From positions 1-64,000 of the forward strand of contig JAEFBB010000008.1 in the NCBI GenBank assembly GCA_016292215.1: 64,000 bases of DNA. The letters are read 5' to 3'. Shown piece by piece: positions 7,501 to 15,282 of the stretch. Each line of letters begins with the position of its first letter. Position 1 is the stretch's first letter. The DNA comes from Saccharofermentans sp. Lineage in GTDB: Bacteria > Bacillota > Clostridia > Saccharofermentanales > Saccharofermentanaceae. The notes below the pieces were generated by a model. That model was not told where the DNA came from. It was given only the letters and a program-made list of their open reading frames with translations, and did no database searches. The translations under genes were made by a program, and so were the position numbers.

Positions 7501-9495
7501 ATGCCGGGTAAGAAAGATTACGGCAACGAGAGCATTTCGATGCTCAAGGGCGAAGACAGAGTAAGACTTCGTCCTGCTGTTATTTTCGGATCAGATAATC
7601 TCGAAGGATGCATTCACTCATTCTTTGAGATCCTCTCGAATTCGATCGACGAGGCCAGGGAAGGCCACGGAGACAAGATCATCATCACAAGGTTTGCTGA
7701 CGGCACCATCGAAGTCGAGGACTTCGGACGCGGAATCCCCATGGATTACAATGCCAAAGAGGGAAGATATAACTGGGAGCTCGTATACTGCGAGCTTTAT
7801 GCCGGCGGCAAGTACAATAATAATTCGTCAGGCGATTACGAGTTCTCATTAGGTCTTAACGGCCTTGGTGCCTGCGCTACGCAGTATGCTTCAGAGTTCT
7901 TCGAAGTAACTGTATTCAGAGATCATACAAAGTACGAGATGGGCTTTAAGAAGGGCGTGCCTGTGACAGAGCTCATGCAGGAGCCATACAGGTTCAGAAG
8001 GACAGGTACGATCCAGCGCTGGAAGCCTGATACAGAGGTCTTTACGGAGATCATTATTCCTCTTGAGACATTCAAGGAGATCATCAAGCGCCAGTCTGTC
8101 ATCAACAGCGGTATCGAATTCATCCTCAAGGATGCCGAATCAGGCGAAGAGTTCTCATTCATTTATCCCGAAGGCATCAAGGGTTATGTCGATGAGTTAA
8201 ATGACATGAAGGGCTTTACCGAGACATATACTTTCTCGGGCGAAGGCAGGGGCCGCGATAAGGAAGACCGTGACGAGTATAAGGTCAGAGCCGAAGTCGC
8301 TTTCTGCTTCAATAACGAAGTAAACGCCCTTGAATACTTCCACAATTCCAGCTTCCTTGAGCACGGCGGATCGCCTGATAAGGCTGTAAGGAATGCTTTC
8401 GTAGCCGAGATCGACAAGCAGATCAAGCTTAAGGAAAAATATAAGGCCAATGAGTCGAAGATCACATTCCAGGATATTGCAGATTCATTGATCCTTGTTA
8501 CCAATACGTTCTCCACGCAGACTTCATACGAGAACCAGACCAAGAAAGCTATCAACAACAAGTTCATCCAGGACTTCATGACTCAGCTCATCAGGGATAA
8601 TCTTGAGATCTGGTTTATTGAGAATAAGGATTTTGCAGCCAAGACTATCGAGCAGATCCTCATCAACAAGCGTGCGCGTGAGAATGCCGAGAAGGCAAAG
8701 GTCAACATCAAGAAGACCCTCATGGGCAAGGTCGATATCAACAACCGTATCAAGAAGTTTGTTGACTGCCGTACTAAGGACGTTGCAAAGCGTGAGCTCT
8801 ACATCGTAGAGGGTGACTCCGCTTTGGGTTCCGTTAAGCTTGGCCGTGACGCTGAATTCCAGGCTGTTATGCCTGTAAGAGGTAAGATCTTAAACTGTTT
8901 GAAGGCTGATTACGCAACCATCTTTAAGAGCGAGATCATCACAGATCTTCTTAAGGTATTGGGATGCGGCGTCGAGATCAAGAACAAGCACACAAAGGAT
9001 ATGAGTGCATTTAATCTCGATGACTTAAGATGGAACAAGATCATAATCTGTACCGATGCCGACGTCGACGGATTCCAGATCAGAACGCTTATACTTGCTA
9101 TGCTCTACAGACTTACCCCCACTCTTATCGAGAAGGGATATGTCTATGTAGCCGAATCTCCGCTTTTCGAGATCACATACAGACCTAAGGGAAAGAACGC
9201 GCAGGAAGAGACATACTTCGCATTTAACGAGAAGGAAAAGGCTGAGATCCTTTCCAAAGTAGATCCCAAGCTCTGCACGATCCAGAGATCCAAAGGTTTG
9301 GGTGAGAACGAGCCTGAGATGATGTGGAAGACCACGATGAATCCGAAGTCCAGAAGACTTATCAAGGCTTGTCCTGAAGATGCAATGAGGACTGCTGAGG
9401 TCTTTGATCTTCTCTTAGGAGACAATCTCGCAGGAAGAAAACTCCATATCGAGACAGACGGTAAGAAATACCTCGATATGCTTGATTTAGGGTGA
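7501..9495 (+). CDS. parE: Type IIA topoisomerase subunit B (divergent ParE/GyrB type)
   Basis: The ATPase and TOPRIM subunit of a type II topoisomerase (664 residues). The GHKL ATPase domain shows 'EILSNSIDEA' (Glu and Asn for ATP/Mg) and 'DFGRGIP'. The normally near-invariant SGGLHGVG lid motif reads SLGLNGLG. The transducer motif QTK is in 'ENQTKKAINN'. The TOPRIM domain has 'EGDSALGS' and the D-x-D pair in 'CTDADVDGFQ'. It forms a tetramer with the ParC-like product encoded five bases downstream. The same divergent pair is, as far as I recall, widespread in Clostridia beside a standard gyrase. Whether it relaxes, decatenates or supercoils cannot be told from sequence. Confidence 0.9.
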   Translation: MPGKKDYGNESISMLKGEDRVRLRPAVIFGSDNLEGCIHSFFEILSNSIDEAREGHGDKIIITRFADGTIEVEDFGRGIPMDYNAKEGRYNWELVYCELYAGGKYNNNSSGDYEFSLGLNGLGACATQYASEFFEVTVFRDHTKYEMGFKKGVPVTELMQEPYRFRRTGTIQRWKPDTEVFTEIIIPLETFKEIIKRQSVINSGIEFILKDAESGEEFSFIYPEGIKGYVDELNDMKGFTETYTFSGEGRGRDKEDRDEYKVRAEVAFCFNNEVNALEYFHNSSFLEHGGSPDKAVRNAFVAEIDKQIKLKEKYKANESKITFQDIADSLILVTNTFSTQTSYENQTKKAINNKFIQDFMTQLIRDNLEIWFIENKDFAAKTIEQILINKRARENAEKAKVNIKKTLMGKVDINNRIKKFVDCRTKDVAKRELYIVEGDSALGSVKLGRDAEFQAVMPVRGKILNCLKADYATIFKSEIITDLLKVLGCGVEIKNKHTKDMSAFNLDDLRWNKIIICTDADVDGFQIRTLILAMLYRLTPTLIEKGYVYVAESPLFEITYRPKGKNAQEETYFAFNEKEKAEILSKVDPKLCTIQRSKGLGENEPEMMWKTTMNPKSRRLIKACPEDAMRTAEVFDLLLGDNLAGRKLHIETDGKKYLDMLDLG

Positions 9496-9500
9496 TTTAA

Positions 9501-11762
9501 ATGGCACGTAAGAAAAAAGAAGATATCAATTCAGATTCACTTAAGGCAAGGCTTACAGACAGCAACGCCAAGGATATGCCGGCAATAGACCAGCCGATTA
9601 CGGAGATGCTCGAGATCAACTACATGCCGTATGCGATGAGCGTCATCGTATCCCGTGCTATTCCTGAGATCGACGGCTTCAAGCCTTCACACAGAAAGCT
9701 CCTTTACACGATGTATAAGATGGGCCTTCTTGGCGGTAACAGAACGAAGTCTGCAAACGTAGTCGGCCAGACCATGAAGCTCAATCCTCACGGCGACCAG
9801 GCTATCTACGATACGATGGTCAGACTTACCAGAGGCAACGGTTCATTGCTGCATCCGTTTGTTGATTCAAAGGGTAACTTCGGTAAGCAGTATTCCAGAG
9901 ACATGCAGTGCGCAGCACCCCGTTATACCGAGGTAAGGCTCGAGAAGATCTGTGAAGAGATCTTCAAAGGCATCGATAAAGATGCCGTAGATATGATCGA
10001 TAACTACGACGGCACGCTTAAGGAACCTTCGCTGCTTCCTACGACGTTCCCGGCAGTTCTCGTTAATGCCAACCAGGGTATTGCAGTCGGTATGGCTTCC
10101 AATATCTGCTCATTCAATCTCGCTGAAGTATGCGCTGCTGCTGAAGCATATCTGAGAGACCCGGATACTGATCTTCTGGAGATCATGCCTGCGCCTGACT
10201 TTTCGGGCGGCGGAAAGATCCTTTATGACAAGGACCAGATGAAGGCTATATACGACACCGGTAAGGGTACTTTCTCTGTCAGAGCCAAGTACCAGGTAGA
10301 TAAGGCAAAAAATCTAATCGAGATCACTGAGATCCCTTATTCTACCAGCGTTGAAGCTATCATCGACAATATTGCTGATCTCGTTAAGAGCGGTAAGGCA
10401 AAAGAGATCGCAGACATCCGTGACGAGACAGACCTTGACGGTCTTAAGATCACGATCGACTGCAAGCGCGGCACCGATCACGAACAGCTCATGACAAAGC
10501 TCTTCAGATTTACAAAGCTCGAAGATACTTTCTCATGCAATTTCAATATCCTCATTGACGGTTCACCGAGAGTAATGGGAATCGCCCAGATCCTTGATGA
10601 ATGGCTTAAGTGGAGAAGAACATGCGTCTGCCGTGAACTTGCTTTTAACCTCGATAAGATGAAGAAGAGACTGCATTTGCTTGACGGTCTTGCAGTTATC
10701 CTCTTAGACATCGATAAGGCTATTAAGATCATCAGAGAGACAGAGCTTGAAGCTGACGTTATCCCTAACCTCATGAAGGGATTCGGCATTGATGAAGAGC
10801 AGGCTGAATATGTTGCAGAGATCAAGCTCCGTAACATCAACAAGCAGTACATCTTAAACAGGATATCTGACAGAGATAAGCTCAAGGCAGATATCGCTGA
10901 TACCGAAGATCTCCTGGGGAGCCCCAGAAGGATCAACAACCTCATTGCAAAGACATTGAAGGAAGTTGCAGAGAAGTACGGCCAGCCCAGAAAGTCTGAG
11001 CTTGTCGGCATGGAAGAGACAGAGACATTCGTTGAGTCTGCGGTTATTCCTGATTACAGACTCCACTTGATGCTTACCCGTCACGGCTATCTTAAGAAGC
11101 ACACTATGAAGTCTTTGCAGAGCGCCGGCGAACTTAAGACCAAGGACGACGATGAGATCTTCATGGGCTTTGAGTGTGAGAATAAGTCTGATCTCCTTAT
11201 CTTTACCGATAAGTGCAATCTCTATAAGACTCACGTCTACGATTTCTCCGACACTAAGCCGGGTGATCTCGGACACTTCTTATCGAGCGAGCTCGAAATG
11301 GAAGACGGCGAGAGACCGATGTTCATGATCTCCACGACAGACTACAAGGGAATACTCTTTATCGCGTTCGAGAATGGCAAGGCTGCAAGATTCCCCATTT
11401 CTTCTTATGAGACAAAGCAGAACAGAAAGAAGCTTATCAATGCTTACTTTGACGGAAGCAAGGCCATCGGATTCCTTCTCCTTGACGAGTCGGAAGATCC
11501 GGATCTTATCGTTACCAACAGTCTCGATAAGGCAGCCGTATTCAAGGCTTCGCTGATCCCGCTTAAGACAACGAGAACAACACAGGGTGTCCAGCTCCTC
11601 GCATCCAAGAAGGGCTCCGTATTAAAGACTTTGTCCAGACTTGCGGAAGTAAATGTTCAGGATCCCGAGTACTACAGGATCCGTAAGGTGCCGGCAATCG
11701 GCTATTACATTAGAGAGACTACATTGGAGGCAAAGCAGGTTAGCTTTGATGATTTGAAGTGA
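9501..11762 (+). CDS. parC: Type IIA topoisomerase subunit A (divergent ParC/GyrA type)
   Basis: The DNA cleavage and religation subunit (753 residues). 'MPYAMSVIVSRAIPEIDGFKP' marks the N-terminal winged-helix region. The catalytic tyrosine is Tyr142 in 'AAPRYTEVRL'. The segment matching the quinolone-resistance region reads P-H-G-D-Q-A-I-Y-D, so Gln100 stands where most homologues have Ser or Thr; the acidic residue four positions on is kept (Asp104). The C-terminal part (about 510-750) resembles a degenerate beta-pinwheel and lacks an obvious GyrA box, which favours a topoisomerase IV label. It is translated right after parE, and its stop overlaps the next start (GTGA). Confidence 0.9.
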   Translation: MARKKKEDINSDSLKARLTDSNAKDMPAIDQPITEMLEINYMPYAMSVIVSRAIPEIDGFKPSHRKLLYTMYKMGLLGGNRTKSANVVGQTMKLNPHGDQAIYDTMVRLTRGNGSLLHPFVDSKGNFGKQYSRDMQCAAPRYTEVRLEKICEEIFKGIDKDAVDMIDNYDGTLKEPSLLPTTFPAVLVNANQGIAVGMASNICSFNLAEVCAAAEAYLRDPDTDLLEIMPAPDFSGGGKILYDKDQMKAIYDTGKGTFSVRAKYQVDKAKNLIEITEIPYSTSVEAIIDNIADLVKSGKAKEIADIRDETDLDGLKITIDCKRGTDHEQLMTKLFRFTKLEDTFSCNFNILIDGSPRVMGIAQILDEWLKWRRTCVCRELAFNLDKMKKRLHLLDGLAVILLDIDKAIKIIRETELEADVIPNLMKGFGIDEEQAEYVAEIKLRNINKQYILNRISDRDKLKADIADTEDLLGSPRRINNLIAKTLKEVAEKYGQPRKSELVGMEETETFVESAVIPDYRLHLMLTRHGYLKKHTMKSLQSAGELKTKDDDEIFMGFECENKSDLLIFTDKCNLYKTHVYDFSDTKPGDLGHFLSSELEMEDGERPMFMISTTDYKGILFIAFENGKAARFPISSYETKQNRKKLINAYFDGSKAIGFLLLDESEDPDLIVTNSLDKAAVFKASLIPLKTTRTTQGVQLLASKKGSVLKTLSRLAEVNVQDPEYYRIRKVPAIGYYIRETTLEAKQVSFDDLK

Positions 11763-13645
11763 CGGTATTTTCTTCCGAGTATCACGTCGGAGAAGACGAG
11801 CGTAACAACAGCAAGGGCTTTACTGCTGCAGCTGTTGTATGCGCGGTCGCGCTATTAGTGCTCAGCTTCACGACTTTTTTCATCGGAAGAAAGAATGCTT
11901 ATGAGCTTGATACCGTTCCCAAGTTTGAGAAGGCTATCGATGACGGCCACTACACCGAAGCTCTTGAGATCTACCGCGGCATTCAGGATGAAGTATTGAA
12001 GTCTTCTCCTGGTGAACAGGCCTCCAATTCTTTCAGAGTTGAGATGCTTGATGAGATGGAAAATATCGTCAGAGTGCGTGTTAATTCCATCTGTGACCAG
12101 ATCATCGACAACAGATATGTTCTTACGACAAGCGATATCAACTTCCTCGATTCCATGAGAGAGCTTACGAGCTCGATCGTATCCGAGCGTCTTTACGGGA
12201 TCTGCGAAGAATTTCTTTTGGGTAGGGTCGAGAAGCCTGTCGTTATGTATTTCTTTGAGCAGCTCCAGCCTATCGGTAATTTTGCCGCGACCGCTAATCC
12301 GCTTCTCAGAGAGCTTGATTTTATTGAGACTGCTACGGGCGATGTCCAGAATGCCGAGAGGTATTACGGCGAAGGCAATTATGTCGATGCGGTCAAGAAA
12401 TACACCCAGGTAAATGAAGATTATGACGGCTTCGTAGGCGATTACTGCGACATGAGGATTGCTGAGATCAAGGAGACGATGTACGAGCCGATGATGGCAG
12501 AAGGTGAGCATCTGCTCCAGACTTATAAGTTCTATTCTGCAGAGCAGCTCTTTTCTGATCTTGCGGTTATCTTCCCGGAAGATGACATGATCAAGAGTAA
12601 TCTTCTTACAGCCACTTCACACACCACAGAGGTAAAGGAATACAGGGGGCAGATCGAGGTAATCTGCGTACGTTCCCTCATCGTTAATACCGATGCAGCA
12701 TTCTCAGAGAGATATCATTCGGGCAACACTGATCTTTATCTGACGACTTACGAGTTTGAGAAGATCTTGGAGAACCTTTACGAGAGAGATTATGTCCTTG
12801 TAGACCCTGAGAATCTTATTGAAGCAAGCGACCCAACGTTCCTGTTGGAGCGTAATCTCAAGGTCCCGAAGGGCAAGAAGCCCCTTGTAGTCGTTATCGA
12901 GAATCTCCAGTACAGCTGCTCTGCATACAGCAGCGGAACATGCAGAAGACTCGTGCTTAACGACGAGAACCAGGTGTGCGGTGAATATGTCAATTCTGAC
13001 AAGGAGACCATCGTCAGCAGAACAGCGGAAGCAATAGGCCTTCTCGATACATTTGTCGAGAAGCATCCTGATTTTACTTATGACGGCGCGAAAGGAATCA
13101 TCTCCGTCAGCGGTTATGAGGCATGCTTCGGTTACGTCGTATCTGCTGATGAAGTTGACGACAGAAATGCTGCCTTGTCTGCTGCAAACCTTCCCCAGAT
13201 CGATCCTTCAAGCGAAGATATCGAATATAACAGGGAGAAAGTTAAGGAGATCGTCAGCGTGCTTGCAGATAACGGCTGGAAGTTCGCATCCTGCACATAT
13301 GCTTATATCGATGACTGCCGTAATACAGAGAAGGAAGTCCTGATCGAAGATACGACCAAGTGGCTTGACCAGATAGGCAGCTTGTTCGGCGAAGTCCATA
13401 TGCTCGTTTATCCGAACGGCAACTACATCTACGGTACCGACGACAGGGCGGTCTATTACAAGAACTTGGGCTTCAGGATCTTTTTCGGAGGCGGCGCAAC
13501 GCCATATTACACTTATGGTGACAACTACCTTTATCTCGACCGTGCCATGATGAGCTATAAGACACTTACCAGAGAAGCATATAAGGATCTTTTCGATTAC
13601 AACGACATAATCGATCCGGTCAGAAAAAAGAATACTGAGACGTAA
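11759..13645 (+). CDS. Membrane-anchored protein with deacetylase-like C-terminal domain lacking the metal motif
   Basis: GTG start overlapping the parC stop by four bases. A short cytoplasmic segment is followed by one transmembrane helix (about residues 21-42). A helical region (about 50-300) carries TPR-like 'GHYTEALEIYRGI' and 'GNYVDAVKKYTQV' motifs. The C-terminal 330 residues match, by pattern, clostridial polysaccharide-deacetylase-like proteins: 'LKVPKGKKPLVVVIENLQYS', 'HPDFTYDGAKGIISVSGYEACFGYVV' and 'VYPNGNYI'. In active relatives the segment after the K-K-P-L strand has an Asp-Asp metal motif; here it reads Ile-Glu-Asn-Leu. I infer an extracellular, probably non-hydrolytic protein. 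It shares the topoisomerase transcript. Confidence 0.7.
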   Translation: MTVFSSEYHVGEDERNNSKGFTAAAVVCAVALLVLSFTTFFIGRKNAYELDTVPKFEKAIDDGHYTEALEIYRGIQDEVLKSSPGEQASNSFRVEMLDEMENIVRVRVNSICDQIIDNRYVLTTSDINFLDSMRELTSSIVSERLYGICEEFLLGRVEKPVVMYFFEQLQPIGNFAATANPLLRELDFIETATGDVQNAERYYGEGNYVDAVKKYTQVNEDYDGFVGDYCDMRIAEIKETMYEPMMAEGEHLLQTYKFYSAEQLFSDLAVIFPEDDMIKSNLLTATSHTTEVKEYRGQIEVICVRSLIVNTDAAFSERYHSGNTDLYLTTYEFEKILENLYERDYVLVDPENLIEASDPTFLLERNLKVPKGKKPLVVVIENLQYSCSAYSSGTCRRLVLNDENQVCGEYVNSDKETIVSRTAEAIGLLDTFVEKHPDFTYDGAKGIISVSGYEACFGYVVSADEVDDRNAALSAANLPQIDPSSEDIEYNREKVKEIVSVLADNGWKFASCTYAYIDDCRNTEKEVLIEDTTKWLDQIGSLFGEVHMLVYPNGNYIYGTDDRAVYYKNLGFRIFFGGGATPYYTYGDNYLYLDRAMMSYKTLTREAYKDLFDYNDIIDPVRKKNTET

Positions 13646-13675
13646 TATTATATTTGCGTTTCATTTTGCAATTGT

Positions 13676-13705
13676 TTGCAAATTATTTTGATTCTTTATT
13701 ATAAT
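13676..13705 (+). promoter_or_regulatory. Sigma-A-type promoter for the PH-sirtuin-MutS operon
   Basis: TTGCAA at 13676-13681 and TATAAT at 13700-13705 with an 18-base spacer. The start codon lies 43 bases downstream with AAGGGAG as ribosome site. Confidence 0.6.
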
Positions 13706-13748
13706 GTAAGTTGTAACGCTGTTGTTTTGCGTTCGAAGGGAGCTGAGT

Positions 13749-14198
13749 ATGGGTAGAATCGATAAACTTACCAACCTTACGGAAAAGGATGAGGTCCTCT
13801 GGCAGGACAGAAGAAGATACTTGGGTCTGCCCATGTCTTTCACGATCTACAGCTTCAGTAAGAACAAGTTCTACTACAAGAAGGGCCTTTTTACGACTCA
13901 TTCTGAAGAGATCCTTTTGTACAGGATCCTTGACCTTCAGTATAAGCAGACACTGTGGCAGAGGATATTCGGTGTAGGTACCGTTATCCTTACGACAGCT
14001 GATAAGACTACACCCGTTTTGGAACTCAAGAGCATCAAGACACCTGACAGAGTCAGGAAGGCATTGAGCAACCTCGTTGAACAGAGAAGAGACGAGAAGC
14101 GTGTTACAGGCAAGGAAATGTTCGGTGCAGCCGGTATGTTCAGCGGCGTCGACGGCGAAGACGCAGATATGGACGGCATAATCGATTCGCACGTGTAA
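13749..14198 (+). CDS. Bacterial PH-domain-like protein
   Basis: The ATG at 13749 follows GAAGGGAGC. The 149-residue product begins with 'NLTEKDEVLWQDRRRYLGLPMSFTIYSF', continues with 'KNKFYYKKGLFTTHSEEILLYRILDLQYKQTLWQRIFGVGTVIL' and ends in an acidic tail. The strand pattern and the 'EEILLYRILDLQ...GVGTV' motif are those of the bacterial pleckstrin-homology (bPH2/YdbS-like) fold, here without the usual transmembrane helices. The specific role is unknown. It is the first gene of a run that continues into the sirtuin gene ten bases later. Confidence 0.75.
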   Translation: MGRIDKLTNLTEKDEVLWQDRRRYLGLPMSFTIYSFSKNKFYYKKGLFTTHSEEILLYRILDLQYKQTLWQRIFGVGTVILTTADKTTPVLELKSIKTPDRVRKALSNLVEQRRDEKRVTGKEMFGAAGMFSGVDGEDADMDGIIDSHV

Positions 14199-14208
14199 GA
14201 GGTTTGTT

Positions 14209-15282
14209 GTGGAAACTAGAATTGACAGATTCGGCAGTGTCCGTGAAGACAAATTAAACCAGCTTAAAGAGCTGATCGCGGAATCGAAATACATCGTTTT
14301 CCTTGGCGGAGCCGGTGTATCCACAGAGAGCGGTATTCCTGACTTCAGAAGCGGAGCCGGTATCTACAACACGGAGAGCGGCACCAAATACAGACCTATC
14401 GATATCATCGCTCACGACTTCTTCATGGAGCATCCTGAAGATTTTTATGACTTCTACAAGCGTAAGCTTATCTATCCTGACGCTAGACCGAATAAGGCTC
14501 ACAAGGCTCTCGTAAGGCTTGAGAGACAGGGCAAGCTTAAGGCTATCATCACACAGAATATCGACAACCTTCACCAGGAAGCAGGAAGCAAGTGCGTAAT
14601 CGAGCTTCACGGCTCCGTATACAGAAATTACTGCATGGACTGCGGTAAGAAGTTCAATATCGAATACATCGCTTCCCAGGAAGGCGTTCCTCACTGTGAC
14701 AAGTGCGGCGGTATCGTCAGACCTGACATCGTTCTTTATGAAGAGAACTTAGAGCACGAGAATGTCGACAATGCCATCAAGGCTGTTAAGAAGTGCGATC
14801 TCATGATCATTGCGGGAACTTCGCTTACGGTTTATCCTGCAGCTACATTTGCGCAGTTTTTAAAGCATGACAGGATAGTCATCATCAACAAGAGCTCGAC
14901 ATATATGGATCTCAAGGCACTCCTTACGATCCACGATAATGTCGGTGAAGTGCTTGATAAATGTGTTCCTAAGAGGGTATCCAGACAGACGTCTTCCAAG
15001 ACTTCTGCAAAGACATCTTCCAAGAGCACTGCTAAGACTGCGACCACCAAGAAGACCACAACTAAGGCTTCTTCAGCCAAGGCTGATTCCAAGAGCGCTT
15101 CGAAGAAAGAGACTTCTAAGAAAGAAACATCTACGAAAGAGCCGGCAAAGAAAGCTCCTGCCAAGAAGGCTGCGGCAAAGCCTGCTGCGGCCAAGAAGGC
15201 TACTGCTAAGAAGCCTGCTCAAGCTTCCGCATCAAAGAAGTCCGCTTCTTCAAAGGCTAAGAAGGATGAAAGCAAATCTTGA
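14209..15282 (+). CDS. cobB: Sir2-family NAD-dependent deacylase with histone-H1-like C-terminal tail
   Basis: A bacterial sirtuin core occupies residues 1-255. The Rossmann motif is 'GAGVSTESGIPDFRS', the NAD and catalytic motifs are 'TQNIDNLHQEAG' and His134 in 'LHGS', and the zinc cysteines are 142, 145, 163 and 166. Sirtuins remove acetyl or acyl groups from lysines using NAD. The last 100 residues (about 257-357) are almost only Lys, Ala, Ser and Thr with repeated P-A-K-K/A-A-K-K units, like histone H1 or bacterial H1-like DNA-binding tails. Typical sirtuins of this class are about 240 residues, so the tail is an addition. It could place the enzyme on DNA or be its own substrate. The start is a GTG. 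The gene end overlaps the next gene by 17 bases. Confidence 0.9.
   Translation: METRIDRFGSVREDKLNQLKELIAESKYIVFLGGAGVSTESGIPDFRSGAGIYNTESGTKYRPIDIIAHDFFMEHPEDFYDFYKRKLIYPDARPNKAHKALVRLERQGKLKAIITQNIDNLHQEAGSKCVIELHGSVYRNYCMDCGKKFNIEYIASQEGVPHCDKCGGIVRPDIVLYEENLEHENVDNAIKAVKKCDLMIIAGTSLTVYPAATFAQFLKHDRIVIINKSSTYMDLKALLTIHDNVGEVLDKCVPKRVSRQTSSKTSAKTSSKSTAKTATTKKTTTKASSAKADSKSASKKETSKKETSTKEPAKKAPAKKAAAKPAAAKKATAKKPAQASASKKSASSKAKKDESKS

Noticed and set aside
14939-15265. Basic Arg/Pro/Leu-rich reading frame leading into the MutS-like gene
   Set aside because: It is the shifted frame of the sirtuin Lys/Ala tail. The MutS-like protein has its own ATG at 15266, and this stretch has no ribosome site or family match.
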